A DNA stretch of 47,650 nucleotides, from the NCBI GenBank assembly GCA_028292505.1, contig JAQGMF010000047.1, positions 1 to 47,650 of the forward strand. Reading direction: 5' to 3'. A program made the position numbers and the translations under genes. The notes beneath the pieces were generated by a model. That model ran no database searches. It saw only the letters and a program-made list of their open reading frames with translations, and had not been told where the DNA came from. This stretch comes from Rhodocyclales bacterium. Its GTDB lineage: Bacteria; Pseudomonadota; Gammaproteobacteria; Burkholderiales; Rhodocyclaceae. Shown piece after piece: positions 1-10,250 of the stretch (positions are counted from its first letter, which is position 1; each line of letters starts with the position of its first letter).

Positions 1-432
1 ACATGGGCTACCAGCGGCACAAATATTCTGGATGCCACGGTGACGGTGACGAAAGTCCCGAGCAACACGGCCATCGCCCAGATTTTCCAAGCTGTTCCTG
101 CACCCAGCAAGCCACTCTGCGAATTGCAATACAGCTCCAGCGGCGTTGTGAAGCTTTTGCTTGAAAAAACCAATCAAGGTGGGAGCTCAACCACGACAAC
201 GATCGCCTCGGTGCCGGTGGGAACGAAGTTCACGTACCAGCTGAAACTGTCTGGCACGACGATTAGCGTGAAGATCAACAGCACGACGAAGACCTTCACG
301 CTGCCTTCGAGCTTTGTGGGTGAGCATTTCTACTTCAAGGCTGGCGACTATGATCAATCCGCCGTCTCAGGCACGCCTAAGACAACTGCCTCTACGATCG
401 TTAAGTTTTATGTTTTGAAGATCACTCACTAA
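1..432 (+). CDS. PL7 alginate-lyase-like secreted protein, copy 1 (5' end outside window)
   Basis: This is the 3' part of a gene whose start lies before the window; 143 residues are visible. It aligns without gaps to codons 112-254 of the complete copy at 990-1754. I count 10 nucleotide differences over 432 bases, giving three amino-acid changes (K/S, S/T, S/T), so it is a recent tandem duplicate. It keeps the PL7 C-terminal strand YFKAGDYDQ, which carries the family's catalytic Tyr. The family QIH motif reads QIF here. The likely role is a secreted, polysaccharide-binding or polysaccharide-cleaving beta-jelly-roll protein of the alginate lyase 2 superfamily. Substrate and activity are unknown. 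A strong terminator follows. The reading frame is open from base 1 and shows no damage in the visible part. Confidence 0.75.
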   Translation, partial: TWATSGTNILDATVTVTKVPSNTAIAQIFQAVPAPSKPLCELQYSSSGVVKLLLEKTNQGGSSTTTTIASVPVGTKFTYQLKLSGTTISVKINSTTKTFTLPSSFVGEHFYFKAGDYDQSAVSGTPKTTASTIVKFYVLKITH

Positions 433-458
433 TCGGAAACGATGGGTGTTTGACGCCT

Positions 459-489
459 AAGCCCTTGCATGAAAATGCAAGGGCTTTTT
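459..489 (+). terminator. Rho-independent terminator after PL7 copy 1
   Basis: A perfect 12-bp stem (AAGCCCTTGCAT) with a GAAA tetraloop is followed by a T run, 27 bases after the PL7 stop codon. The same hairpin recurs after copy 2. Confidence 0.9.
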
Positions 490-539
490 AATGGGCGGCA
501 GGATAATCGACATATTCACTTGCCATATTCCGCTAAACC

Positions 540-565
540 AAGTCTCCGTACGGGAGGCTTTTTTT
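540..565. terminator. Decayed duplicate of the fba terminator
   Basis: A hairpin (AGTCTCC / GGGAGGCTT, then a T run on the plus side) matches the intact fba terminator at 1867-1892. The A-rich tract that would give a minus-strand transcript its U run has been lost. This fits a copy that no longer serves a gene. Confidence 0.6.
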
Positions 566-584
566 GCGATATACAAAGCAGTGA

Positions 585-684
585 TCAGTTGACGGACCGC
601 GCCAGCTCGCCTCTCTTGTATTTGGCCACGATCTTATCGAGCGCAACCGGCTTGATCTTGCTGGCCTGCACAACCGAAGACAAA
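585..684 (-). pseudogene. Remnant of the fba 3' end (about 30 codons)
   Basis: Read on the minus strand, this stretch encodes a C-terminal tail close to that of the intact fba at 1915 ([13 protein letters not shown]...AKYK...GELA.SV, then TGA). A 5-base deletion (GGCCA) near 670 breaks the frame. Homology fades upstream of about 684. It is a partial fba copy carried along when the PL7 gene and the neighbouring fba end were duplicated in tandem. It has no start and no catalytic part, so it is not expected to make a product. Confidence 0.85.
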
Positions 685-989
685 GCTGACGCGACGACGA
701 AGACCCGCATGGTTGCTGCCGCTTACTGTTACGCGCTCACAGATTTCGGCAATTCATTCCTGCGAGGCGAAAGCGCGTGATAGATCGCACACACTGGGAA
801 TTACCCGTATTGAGGATTCACCTGATCACATGCATTCTCGGATCGCCGTTCTGCAGTGCGAACGGCTTTATTGCAGAGCGTTTTGTTTCGGTAGCTGGGC
901 GAAAGTAATTTACCAAGCCATGAGACCGTTGCAGCACACAGTATGTGTGGTTAAAACAAATCCAATCAAGTACTTACAAGGGCATAAAA
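685..989. other. Intergenic region upstream of PL7 copy 2
   Basis: About 305 bases lie between the fba remnant and the second PL7 gene. Short open frames here look like chance. It must hold the PL7 copy 2 promoter. The only ordered feature I see is a 15-base inverted repeat at 935-949 (CACACA, GTA, TGTGTG), 41 bases before the start codon. Base composition is somewhat more AT-rich than in the neighbouring genes. Confidence 0.5.
935..949. promoter_or_regulatory. Inverted repeat upstream of PL7 copy 2
   Basis: CACACA-GTA-TGTGTG forms a perfect 6-bp inverted repeat with a 3-base spacer. Its place just before the SD (CAAGGGC) of the PL7 gene suggests an operator. It may also be chance, and no regulator can be named. 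Confidence 0.3.
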
Positions 990-1754
990 ATGTCAAGAAT
1001 AAAGCAAGAGACAAACAACAAGCGTTTCGTCAAAACAGCGTTATTTGCCGCCATTGCGCTGGCGTCAGCTTCCGTCTTCGCCCTCAGCACCAGCGCGCCG
1101 CCCGGAACCAATTTCAGCCTTAGCGGATTTAGTCTCCAGTTGCCGACAGGCTCTTCGGGGAATGTCGACACCGAGACGGGTGCCCAGCTTGCGGCCGGTT
1201 TCACCAAGTCGCCCTGGTTCTACACGGACACGGGTGACGGCGCGATGGTCATGGGCGATCCGTCAGTCGGTTGGACGACCTCCGGCTCGCTGCACCCCCG
1301 CACAGAGCTTCACGAAACTGCCACATGGGCTACCAGCGGCACAAATATTCTGGATGCCACGGTGACGGTGACGAAAGTCCCGAGCAACACGGCCATCGCC
1401 CAGATTTTCCAAGCTGTTCCTGCACCCAGTAAGCCACTCTGCGAATTGCAATACAGCTCCAGCGGCGTTGTGAAGCTTTTGCTTGAAAGCACCAATCAAG
1501 GTGGGACCTCAACCACGACCACGATCGCTACGGTGCCGGTGGGAACGAAGTTCACATACCAGCTGAAACTGTCTGGCACGACGATTAGCGTGAAGATCAA
1601 CAGCACGACGAAGACCTTCACGCTGCCCTCGAGCTTTGTGGGTGAGCATTTCTACTTCAAGGCTGGCGACTATGATCAATCCGCCGTCTCAGGCACGCCT
1701 AAGACAACTGCCTCTACGATCGTTAAGTTTTATGTTTTGAAAATCACTCACTAA
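990..1754 (+). CDS. PL7 alginate-lyase-like secreted protein, copy 2
   Basis: 254 aa. The ATG at 990 was chosen because an SD-like AAGGG lies just upstream and a typical signal peptide follows (basic residues to K15, hydrophobic 16-28, cleavage after VFA at 31). The mature part looks like the alginate lyase 2 / PL7 beta-jelly roll: RTELHE at 104-109 (family RxEL/VR), QIF at 138-140 (family QIH or QVH) and YFKAGDYDQ at 222-230 (family YFKAGxYxQ). Family knowledge places the catalytic His in QIH and the catalytic Tyr in the last motif. Here the His is Phe, and the last Arg of the first motif is His. The protein may therefore be a binder, have altered chemistry, or be inactive. It ends in the same terminator as copy 1 and converges on fba. 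Confidence 0.8.
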   Translation: MSRIKQETNNKRFVKTALFAAIALASASVFALSTSAPPGTNFSLSGFSLQLPTGSSGNVDTETGAQLAAGFTKSPWFYTDTGDGAMVMGDPSVGWTTSGSLHPRTELHETATWATSGTNILDATVTVTKVPSNTAIAQIFQAVPAPSKPLCELQYSSSGVVKLLLESTNQGGTSTTTTIATVPVGTKFTYQLKLSGTTISVKINSTTKTFTLPSSFVGEHFYFKAGDYDQSAVSGTPKTTASTIVKFYVLKITH

Positions 1755-1780
1755 TCGGAAACGATGGGTGTTTGACGCCT

Positions 1781-1811
1781 AAGCCCTTGCATGAAAATGC
1801 AAGGGCTTTTT
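1781..1811 (+). terminator. Rho-independent terminator after PL7 copy 2
   Basis: This is the same 12-bp stem, GAAA loop and T run as at 459-489, shifted by exactly 1322 bases. Confidence 0.9.
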
Positions 1812-1860
1812 AATGGGCGGCAGGACAATCGACATATTCACTTGCCATACCGCCCCGCTA

Positions 1861-1897
1861 AAAAAGAAAAGCCTCCGCACGGGAGGCTTTTCTTTGC
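1861..1897 (-). terminator. fba terminator
   Basis: The stem AAAAGCCTCC / GGAGGCTTTT has an A-rich flank that gives a U run on the minus strand and a T-rich flank on the plus strand. It can act in both directions between the converging PL7 and fba genes. The fba stop codon begins about 25 bases away. Confidence 0.85.
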
Positions 1898-1914
1898 GAT
1901 ATACAACGCAGTGA

Positions 1915-2979
1915 TCAGCTGACGGACTGCGCCAGCTCGCCACTCTTGTATTTGGCCGCGATCTTGTCGAGCGCAACCGGCTTGATCTTGCTGGCCTGGC
2001 CTGCACAGCCGAATGCCTCAAAGCGCGCCTTGACGATCAGCTTGGCGGCTTCGCGTGCGGGTTTGAGATAGTCGCGCGGGTCGAACTTGCTCGGGTTCTC
2101 GACGAAGTACTTGCGGATCGCTGCTGTCATCGCCAGGCGGATATCGGTGTCGATGTTGATCTTGCGCACGCCGTACTTGATACCTTCGACGATTTCCTCG
2201 ACTGGCACGCCGTAGGTCTCGCCGATGTCACCGCCATATTCGCGAATGATCGCCAGCAGGTCCTGCGGCACGCTGGATGAGCCGTGCATGACGAGGTGGG
2301 TGTTGGGCAGGCGCGCGTGAATGCGCTTGATCAGATCGATGGCGAGAATGTCGCCGGTGGGCTTGCGCGTGAACTTGTAGGCGCCGTGCGAGGTGCCAAT
2401 CGCGATGGCAAGCGCATCGCACTGGGTACGCTTGACGAAGTCGACGGCCTGCTCCGGATCGGTCAGCATGGCAGCGTGGTCTAGCTTACCTTCCGCGCCG
2501 ACGCCGTCCTCTTCGCCGGCCATGCCGGTTTCCAGCGAACCGAGGCAGCCGAGTTCGGCTTCGACGGTTACGCCAATGGCATGCGAGAATTTAACCACCT
2601 CCTGCGACACGGCGACGTTGTATTCGTAGGAAGAGGGTGTCTTGCCGTCTTCCATCAGGGAGCCATCCATCATCACCGAGGAGAAACCAGAGCGGATCGC
2701 CGCCATGCAGACTGCCGGGCTCTGACCGTGATCCTGGTGCATGACGATGGGGATGTCCGGATAGGCTTCGACAGCGGCGGAAATCAGGTGACGCAGGAAA
2801 GCTTCGCCCGCGTATTTGCGCGCCCCGGCCGAGGCTTGCATGATCACCGGGCTGTTAAGCTCCGATGCTGCCTCCATGATGGCCGTGACCTGTTCGAGAT
2901 TATTGACGTTGAACGCGGGCAGACCGTAAGCATTTTCGGCTGCGTGGTCGAGCAATTGGCGCATTGAAACGAGAGCCAT
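1915..2979 (-). CDS. fba: Class II fructose-1,6-bisphosphate aldolase, Calvin-cycle subtype
   Basis: 354 aa, full length for the long class II subtype often called cbbA/fbaA. It condenses dihydroxyacetone phosphate with glyceraldehyde 3-phosphate (or erythrose 4-phosphate in the Calvin cycle) and runs the reverse reaction in glycolysis. Metal-site and catalytic residues lie in HQDHG (81-85, Asp83 and His84). A later VMHGSSS motif carries another zinc ligand and phosphate contacts. The start at 2979 has an SD (GGAGAA) about 5 bases upstream. It is the last gene of the tkt-gap-pgk-pyk-fba series. A strong terminator separates it from pyk, so it probably has its own promoter in the 180 bases upstream. 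Its 3' end is duplicated at 585-684. Confidence 0.97.
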   Translation of the reverse strand: MALVSMRQLLDHAAENAYGLPAFNVNNLEQVTAIMEAASELNSPVIMQASAGARKYAGEAFLRHLISAAVEAYPDIPIVMHQDHGQSPAVCMAAIRSGFSSVMMDGSLMEDGKTPSSYEYNVAVSQEVVKFSHAIGVTVEAELGCLGSLETGMAGEEDGVGAEGKLDHAAMLTDPEQAVDFVKRTQCDALAIAIGTSHGAYKFTRKPTGDILAIDLIKRIHARLPNTHLVMHGSSSVPQDLLAIIREYGGDIGETYGVPVEEIVEGIKYGVRKINIDTDIRLAMTAAIRKYFVENPSKFDPRDYLKPAREAAKLIVKARFEAFGCAGQASKIKPVALDKIAAKYKSGELAQSVS

Positions 2980-3161
2980 GGAACTTCTCCGTCTGAATTA
3001 GAGTGGGCGATACGGGTTGAAGGATGCTTGAATATTCGGGTCACCGATTGTAGCGCGACGACCACGGTGAAACCATGCACCTCGGTGTCAATGGGTCGGG
3101 CGGACTTGTGCACTTCTGCACGAAGAAATAGCAAATTGAATGAGCAAATCGCATACCCAAA

Positions 3162-3193
3162 GAAAAAGCCCGCATGTGTGCGGGCTTTTTCTC
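3162..3193 (-). terminator. pyk terminator
   Basis: A 12-bp perfect stem (AAAAAGCCCGCA, loop TGTG) is flanked by A5 and T5. It lies 20 bases past the pyk stop codon and separates pyk from fba transcription. Confidence 0.9.
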
Positions 3194-3212
3194 AACATTT
3201 GCCGAAACCTGC

Positions 3213-4643
3213 TCAGTTTTCACCAATACGCACGATTTTCAAGCTATTGGTGCCGCCGGATTGCCCCAGGGGCTCGCCGACTGTGATGACGACGATGTCG
3301 CCGGGTTGCACCAGCTTGTGCTTGATCAAGGTCATTTCCGCTTCGCGCAACAGATGCTCGCGCGAGTCGGTGATGTGCGGCACCAAGATCGGATGCACTT
3401 CGCGGAACAGAGCGGTCTTGCCGATGGTGTCCTGCTGCGAGGTCAGCGCGTAAATCGGGATGCCCGAGTGCATGCGGCTCATCCACAGCGCCGTCGAACC
3501 GGACTCGGTCAGCGCGACGATAGCCTTGGCGCCGAGGTGATGCGCTGAGAACAGCGCCGCCATGGCGATGGACTGATCGATACGCGTAAAGCTGCGCGTC
3601 AGGAAGTCCTGATCGAGCGTGACAGGATAGGATTTTTCCGCTTCCTCGCAGATGCGCGCCATGGTCTCGACCACTTCAACCGGGAACTTGCCGGCAGCGG
3701 TTTCGGCGGACAGCATCACGGCATCGGTGCCATCGAGCACGGCGTTGGCGACGTCGGAAACTTCCGCGCGCGTCGGCACCGGGCTGGTGATCATCGACTC
3801 CATCATCTGCGTGGCGGTGATGGCCAGCTTGTTCATCTCGCGTGCCAGACGAATCATCTTTTTCTGCAAGGCCGGCACGGCTGCTTCGCCGACTTCGACG
3901 GCAAGGTCGCCACGCGCAACCATGACACCATCGGAGGCTTCGAGAATCTCGCGCAGGTTCTTCGGCTCGACGGCCTCGGTGCGCTCGATCTTTGCAATTG
4001 TCATAGCGTTACTGCCGGCCGCGCGCAGCAGTGTGCGTGCCATGTACATGTCGGCGGCTGTCTTGGGGAAGGACACGGCGACGTATTCGATGCCGATTGC
4101 AGCAGCCGTCTTGATGTCTTCCATGTCCTTAGCGGTGAGTGCCGGCGCAGTCAGACCGCCGCCCTTCTGGTTGATGCCCTTATTGTTCGACAGCTCGCCG
4201 CCGAAGCGCACGATGGTGTGAATCTCGCAACCCGACACGCGCTCGACGTCGAGCACGATGGCGCCGTCATTGAGCAGCAGGATGGTGCCCGGCTTCACGT
4301 CCTTGGGCAAATCCTTGTAGTCGAGGCCTACGCGTTCGTCATTACCCAGCTCGCAGTCCGCATCGAGAATGAATTTCTGCCCTTTTTCGAGCAGTATCTT
4401 GCCGTTCTCGAACTTGCCGACACGAATCTTCGGCCCCTGCAGATCGGCCAGGATCGCCACCGGCTTGCCGACGCGGCGCGCGGCAGCACGCACGATGTTG
4501 GCGCGATTGATGTGGTCCTCGGCCTTGCCATGCGAAAAATTCAGTCGCACGACATCGACGCCGGCTCGAATCATGCGCTCCAGTACATCTTCATCATTGG
4601 AGGCTGGGCCGAGCGTGGCCACGATCTTGGTATGACGTTGCAT
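3213..4643 (-). CDS. pyk: Pyruvate kinase
   Basis: 476 aa. It converts phosphoenolpyruvate and ADP to pyruvate and ATP. The N-terminus MQRHTKIVATLGPAS is the classic family opening, followed by VVRLNFSHG, the LADLQGPKIR strand, the active-site region TIAKIER and MVARGDLAVEVG, and ATQMMESM. The open frame runs 42 codons further upstream. I chose the ATG at 4643 because AAGGAG lies 5 bases before it and family proteins begin here. The upstream extension is low-complexity and unlike pyruvate kinases. It lies downstream of pgk (183-base gap) and ends at a strong terminator. Confidence 0.97.
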   Translation of the reverse strand: MQRHTKIVATLGPASNDEDVLERMIRAGVDVVRLNFSHGKAEDHINRANIVRAAARRVGKPVAILADLQGPKIRVGKFENGKILLEKGQKFILDADCELGNDERVGLDYKDLPKDVKPGTILLLNDGAIVLDVERVSGCEIHTIVRFGGELSNNKGINQKGGGLTAPALTAKDMEDIKTAAAIGIEYVAVSFPKTAADMYMARTLLRAAGSNAMTIAKIERTEAVEPKNLREILEASDGVMVARGDLAVEVGEAAVPALQKKMIRLAREMNKLAITATQMMESMITSPVPTRAEVSDVANAVLDGTDAVMLSAETAAGKFPVEVVETMARICEEAEKSYPVTLDQDFLTRSFTRIDQSIAMAALFSAHHLGAKAIVALTESGSTALWMSRMHSGIPIYALTSQQDTIGKTALFREVHPILVPHITDSREHLLREAEMTLIKHKLVQPGDIVVITVGEPLGQSGGTNSLKIVRIGEN

Positions 4644-4826
4644 CCTGACTCCTTCGTAAGAAGTGGTATGTATGAGGGGGGAATTGGCAGTGTTGCCAGT
4701 AGCACCTGCTATGGATTTGCCACCTGTTTTTTTTGTCGATTTGTTCAATGAAACTTCTGTTTTTTTCATGATCAGGCGTTAGTTAAGAAAACGCGCCGGG
4801 CGAAGCGAATCGGCCGGCGCTCTGTG

Positions 4827-6011
4827 TCAATCGGCAGCACGTTTTACGAGCGCTTCGACTGCCGGCAGCGATTTGCCTTCGAGGAATTCGAGGAAGGCGC
4901 CACCTGCCGTCGAGATATAGCCGACCTTGTCAGCAATACCGAATTTGGCAATGGCGGCAATGGTGTCGCCACCGCCCGCCAGCGACATGGCGCTCGACGC
5001 GGCAATCGCTTCAGCGAGCACCTTGGTGCCGTTGGCGAAAGCATCGAACTCGAAGACACCTAACGGGCCGTTCCAGACGATAGTCTTCGACGCCTTCAAC
5101 TGATCGGCCAGCTTGGCAGCCGTTTGCGGGCCGATGTCGAGAATCATGTCATCGGCATCGACATCCTTGACGGCCTTAACGGTCGCGGGAGCCGTTGCGG
5201 AAAACGCCTTGGCGACCACAACGTCAACGGGAATCGGCACCGAAGCACCACGCGTGGCCATCTTGATGATGATGCGTTTGGCTTCTTCGACCAGATCCGC
5301 TTCGACCAGCGACTTGCCGATCGGCAAGCCGGCGGCCAGCAGGAAAGTATTGGCAATGCCGCCGCCGACGATGAGCTGGTCGACCTTGTCGGCGAGACTA
5401 TCGAGAATCGTCAGCTTGGTGGACACCTTGGAGCCGCCGACGATGGCGGTGAGCGGACGCTCAGGCGCCAGCAGTGCCTTGCCGAGCGCTTCGAGCTCGG
5501 CAGCGAGCAACGGGCCGGCACATGCCACGGGCGCAGCCAGGGCCAGGGCCTCGGTGGTGGCTTCGGCACGGTGTGCCGTGGCAAACGCATCGTTGGCATA
5601 GATGTCGCACAGCTTGGCCATCTTGGCGGCGAGTTCGGGGCTGTTCTTTTTTTCACCCTTGTTGACGCGGCAATTTTCCAGCAACACGACTTCGCCCGGC
5701 TTCACTTCGAAACCGCCATCGACCCAGTTCTGCACCAAGCGTACCGGCTTGCCAAGCAGCTCGCTCATGCGCGCGGCGACCGGCGCCAGCGAATCTTCCG
5801 GCTTGAAGTCGCCCTCGGTGGGGCGCCCCAGATGCGAGGTCACCATCACGGCCGCACCCTTGTCGAGCGCCAGTTTGATACCGGGCACAGAAGCGCGTAT
5901 GCGGGTGTCATCGGAGATGGCACCCTTGTCGTCTTGCGGCACATTGAGGTCGGCACGAATGAATACGCGCTTGCCGGCGAGATCGAGATCAGAGAGTTTC
6001 TTGAATTGCAT
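4827..6011 (-). CDS. pgk: Phosphoglycerate kinase
   Basis: 394 aa, standard length. It transfers phosphate between 1,3-bisphosphoglycerate and ADP, and works in reverse during CO2 fixation. Family motifs are visible: RADLNVP near the N-terminus, TSHLGRP for substrate binding, a GGSKVSTK nucleotide-domain motif, WNGPLGVFE, and the C-terminal GGGDTIAA. The open frame continues 37 codons upstream into the neighbouring lipoprotein gene. The ATG at 6011 gives the usual [16 protein letters not shown] start. The SD is weak (AGGCAA). It is 37 bases downstream of the lipoprotein gene, so the two are probably cotranscribed. Confidence 0.97.
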   Translation of the reverse strand: MQFKKLSDLDLAGKRVFIRADLNVPQDDKGAISDDTRIRASVPGIKLALDKGAAVMVTSHLGRPTEGDFKPEDSLAPVAARMSELLGKPVRLVQNWVDGGFEVKPGEVVLLENCRVNKGEKKNSPELAAKMAKLCDIYANDAFATAHRAEATTEALALAAPVACAGPLLAAELEALGKALLAPERPLTAIVGGSKVSTKLTILDSLADKVDQLIVGGGIANTFLLAAGLPIGKSLVEADLVEEAKRIIIKMATRGASVPIPVDVVVAKAFSATAPATVKAVKDVDADDMILDIGPQTAAKLADQLKASKTIVWNGPLGVFEFDAFANGTKVLAEAIAASSAMSLAGGGDTIAAIAKFGIADKVGYISTAGGAFLEFLEGKSLPAVEALVKRAAD

Positions 6012-6048
6012 GGTTGCCTGTTGCGTTGATTTGATTCGGCGTACGCGA

Positions 6049-6621
6049 TCAGCGATAGGCCGGTTCATTGTGATTATGGATGATCCAGATGAGATGCCCG
6101 GAACCCCAATCGCCAATGCCACCGCCCGCGAAGATCAGGCGTCCGGTGTTCTTGTAGACCGCTTCGAAACGGTGACGATCGCCGCCGAAATAAAACGGAA
6201 TGAAAGCCTTGCCGGTGACGTAGGCGCCCTGATCGGACGGTTGACCGATCAGGTCGAACACCTGCTTCATCGACATGCCGATCTTCAATTTAGCGAACTT
6301 GCTGCCCGGCGCTGCCTTGCCGGTAATCTCACCCTCGTATTCGCCAACCGTTATCTTCGTGCCATAGCCGCCTTCGACCTTGGATGAGTCGACAACCTCG
6401 CCCTTGGCGTTCATGCCTGGGGGAATGCCGCCCTTGGCCTGACTGGCGGCAGAACTGGATTCGGACTTGCTGGTGGTGGCAGGCGCTGAGGAAGTGCTGG
6501 CGGAAGGGGTGTTGGGGGAGGACGTTTCGCCCTTGGACGCGCAAGCGCCCAACGCTGCCGCAAGGAGCAGCGCACAGCATGTGGTGCAAATCGCCGCGTA
6601 AGTGTCTAGCCTGTATTTCAT
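6049..6621 (-). CDS. BamE/SmpA-like lipoprotein inside the gap-pgk operon
   Basis: 190 aa. A type II signal peptide ends in the lipobox LGAC (Cys27). A Ser/Thr/Pro-rich linker of about 40 residues follows, then a small domain with the sequence [20 protein letters not shown], the typical opening of BamE-like (SmpA/OmlA fold) domains. It should be a membrane-anchored periplasmic protein. No Lol-avoidance Asp is seen after the Cys (next residue Ala), which suggests outer-membrane sorting. The SD AAGGA precedes the ATG. It sits 72 bases after gap and 37 before pgk. The bona fide bamE usually lies elsewhere, so this is likely a paralog with an unknown partner. Confidence 0.8.
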   Translation of the reverse strand: MKYRLDTYAAICTTCCALLLAAALGACASKGETSSPNTPSASTSSAPATTSKSESSSAASQAKGGIPPGMNAKGEVVDSSKVEGGYGTKITVGEYEGEITGKAAPGSKFAKLKIGMSMKQVFDLIGQPSDQGAYVTGKAFIPFYFGGDRHRFEAVYKNTGRLIFAGGGIGDWGSGHLIWIIHNHNEPAYR

Positions 6622-6693
6622 CGAACTGTCCTTCCTACGCGTCGGTTTGCAAAATTAAATATGTTATCCGCATACCCCCATCGTCATCGCCTT

Positions 6694-7743
<1,050 letters not shown>

Positions 7744-7877
7744 CTACTTGCGTGCCGCGCGCTTTTAACGCTGCGCTTGCATTACCCAACCGGGGGAAAA
7801 CCGGGTACGCGAAAACTTTCAGTTTATATCAGCTGCGATATCTCTTTTGTGTGACCGCCGCTCGAACTTGCTCTAGA

Positions 7878-9911
7878 TCAGCTTAACGCCACCAGTTGGG
7901 CGACCGTTTCGGCCACTTTCTCCGGCGTGAAGCCAAAATGCTTGAACAAAGCGCCGCCGGGGCCGGACTCGCCAAAGCGGTCCAGACCAATGACGGCACC
8001 TTCCAGTCCGACATACTTGTACCAGCCATCCGACACGCCGGCCTCGATGGCCACGCGCGGTAAACCACTGCCCAAGACAAACGCCTTGTAAGCCGCATCC
8101 TGCTGGTCGAACAGGCGCGTGCAAGGCATCGACACAACGCGTACACCGATGCCCTGTTCAGCCAGTTGCTTTTGCGCTGCCAGCGCCACGCCGACTTCGG
8201 AGCCGGTCGCGATGAGCACCGCTTTTTCGTTGCCGCTGGCTGGCGACAGGATGTAGCCGCCTTGGCGAATCGCCGCAACCTGTTCGGCCGTGCGCGGTGT
8301 GAAAGGCAGATTCTGACGGGTCAGGGCTAGCACCGTCGGGCCATCGTGGCGCTCCAGCCCATGCGCCCAGGCGACTGCCGTTTCGGTGGTGTCGGCCGGG
8401 CGCCAGACATTCAGATTGGGTATCAGGCGCAGCGAGGCGGTGTGCTCGACGGGTTGATGCGTCGGGCCATCCTCGCCGACACCGATGGAGTCGTGCGTGA
8501 ACACCATGACCTGACGCAGCTTCATCAGCGCCGCCATGCGGATGGCACTGCGACAGTAGTCCGAGAACACCAGGAAGGTTGCCGTGTAGGGAATGTAGCC
8601 GCCATGCAAGGATATGCCATTGGCAATGGCCACCTCGGCGAATTCGCGCACGCCGTAGTTGATGTAATTGGCATTAGCGATGTCACCAATCTCGCTGCCA
8701 GGCAGGAAGTCCTGGGTACCCGACCAGTGCGTGAGATTGGAGCCCGCCAGATCCGCCGAGCCGCCGAGCAATTCCGGCAGAAACGGCGCCAGCGCTTCGA
8801 TGGTGTTCTGCGAAGCCTTGCGCGTGGCAATGTTCTCCGCCTTGGTCTGCGTCTTGTCGATGAGCGCATTCACTGCCGCGGTGAAGCCTTTCGGCAATTC
8901 ACCTGTCATACGGCGTGCAAACTCGGCGGCCAGCTCTGGGAACGCCGCCTTGTATGCGGCAAAGTGAGTGTTCCACTCGCCTTCGGCCGCAGCGCCCGCT
9001 GCCTTCGCATCCCATTGGGCATAAACCTCAGCGGGAATCTCGAACGGCGCGTGGGGCCAGGCGATAGCGGCACGCGCACCTTCGATCTCGGTCGCGCCCA
9101 GCGGTGCGCCGTGTGCATCGGCAGAGCCCGCCTTGTTCGGCGCGCCATGACCGATCACCGTCTTGCAGATGACCAGGGTCGGGCGCGTCTTGTCGGCTTT
9201 GGCTGCCAGTGTGGCCGCGACCAGCGCCACCGAATCATGACCATCGATCGGACCGATGACCTGCCAGCCATAAGCCTCGAAGCGCTTGACGGTGTCATCG
9301 GTGAACCAGCCATGCACCTCGCCGTCGATGGAAATACCATTGTCATCGTAGTAGGCAACCAGCCCCCCGAGCTGCCAGGTGCCGGCCAGCGAGGCCACTT
9401 CATGGCTGATACCTTCCATCAGGCAACCATCGCCGAGAAAGACATAGGTGTTGTGATCGACGATGTCGTGACCGGGACGATTGAAATGCGCCGCGAGCAA
9501 TTTCTCGGCAAGCGCGAAGCCGACGGCATTGGCCAAGCCCTGACCCAGCGGACCAGTGGTCGTCTCGATGCCGGGCGTGTAATGCACTTCAGGGTGACCA
9601 GGCGTCTTCGAGCCGAGCTGACGGAAATTCTTCAGCTCGTCGATGGGCAGGTCATAGCCGGTAAGATGCAGCAAGGCGTAGTGCAGCATGGAGCCATGGC
9701 CGTTCGACAGCACGAAGCGATCACGATTGACCCAGCGCGGGTTGGCCGGGTTGTGGCGCATCGTGTGGCGCCATACCACTTCGGCGATCTCGGCCATGCC
9801 CATCGGCATGCCGGGGTGGCCGGAATTGGCTTTCTGCACGGCGTCCATGGCCAGTGCGCGAATCGCGCCGGTGATCTGATTGAACGTGGGGGTTTTAGGC
9901 GTGTTCTGCAT
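7878..9911 (-). CDS. tkt: Transketolase
   Basis: 677 aa. This is a thiamine-diphosphate enzyme moving two-carbon units between sugar phosphates in the pentose phosphate and Calvin pathways. Visible family features: [23 protein letters not shown] near the N-terminus, the ThDP motif [18 protein letters not shown], the [18 protein letters not shown] segment of the pyrimidine domain, and a C-terminal domain ending VALS. The frame is open for 38 more codons upstream. The ATG at 9911 matches the family start, although no clear SD is present. It is the first gene of the minus-strand carbon cluster. Confidence 0.98.
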   Translation of the reverse strand: MQNTPKTPTFNQITGAIRALAMDAVQKANSGHPGMPMGMAEIAEVVWRHTMRHNPANPRWVNRDRFVLSNGHGSMLHYALLHLTGYDLPIDELKNFRQLGSKTPGHPEVHYTPGIETTTGPLGQGLANAVGFALAEKLLAAHFNRPGHDIVDHNTYVFLGDGCLMEGISHEVASLAGTWQLGGLVAYYDDNGISIDGEVHGWFTDDTVKRFEAYGWQVIGPIDGHDSVALVAATLAAKADKTRPTLVICKTVIGHGAPNKAGSADAHGAPLGATEIEGARAAIAWPHAPFEIPAEVYAQWDAKAAGAAAEGEWNTHFAAYKAAFPELAAEFARRMTGELPKGFTAAVNALIDKTQTKAENIATRKASQNTIEALAPFLPELLGGSADLAGSNLTHWSGTQDFLPGSEIGDIANANYINYGVREFAEVAIANGISLHGGYIPYTATFLVFSDYCRSAIRMAALMKLRQVMVFTHDSIGVGEDGPTHQPVEHTASLRLIPNLNVWRPADTTETAVAWAHGLERHDGPTVLALTRQNLPFTPRTAEQVAAIRQGGYILSPASGNEKAVLIATGSEVGVALAAQKQLAEQGIGVRVVSMPCTRLFDQQDAAYKAFVLGSGLPRVAIEAGVSDGWYKYVGLEGAVIGLDRFGESGPGGALFKHFGFTPEKVAETVAQLVALS

Positions 9912-10250
9912 GCGAGGTGGCTCAGGAAGGGCCCGCGACCGGCCGAGGGCTGAAAACCCTTGATTATCCGTGAAATCGGCCCGTCTTTGGCGAATATTGC
10001 TATGCCCAGCAGGCCAATGCCGCACCAGGGAAACAGTTTCTTCCGGATTCTTCGAGAGGCAGAATCAAGACAGGTCGCCGGCAGAAGCATTGGCTTCGCA
10101 CAGAAAAAGGAATGAACCAAAAAAGGAATAAACCGGCCATCGACGGTGTTTGCCGTTGCGGACAGTTGATGCGGCGCTCCGGCGCATCAACCCCGCCTGA
10201 CCCGATCCCGTTACTCAACTGCAATTTTCTACCCCGCAAGGAGCCATCCA

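Noticed and set aside
713..1123. 136-codon frame overlapping the start of PL7 copy 2
   Set aside because: Overlaps the PL7 signal peptide in another frame; translation is basic, Cys/His-rich and without homology cues.
4644..4769. N-terminal extension of pyruvate kinase
   Set aside because: The SD and the conserved family start are at 4643; the extra 42 codons are Ser/Lys/Thr-rich and unlike pyruvate kinases.
5124..6029. 301-codon frame opposite pgk
   Set aside because: Shadow of phosphoglycerate kinase; low-complexity translation and no plausible start context.
8346..9953. Long plus-strand open frame (535 codons) opposite tkt
   Set aside because: It lies wholly antisense to a well-conserved transketolase and has no recognisable domain; GC-rich codon bias in the real gene keeps the opposite frame open.
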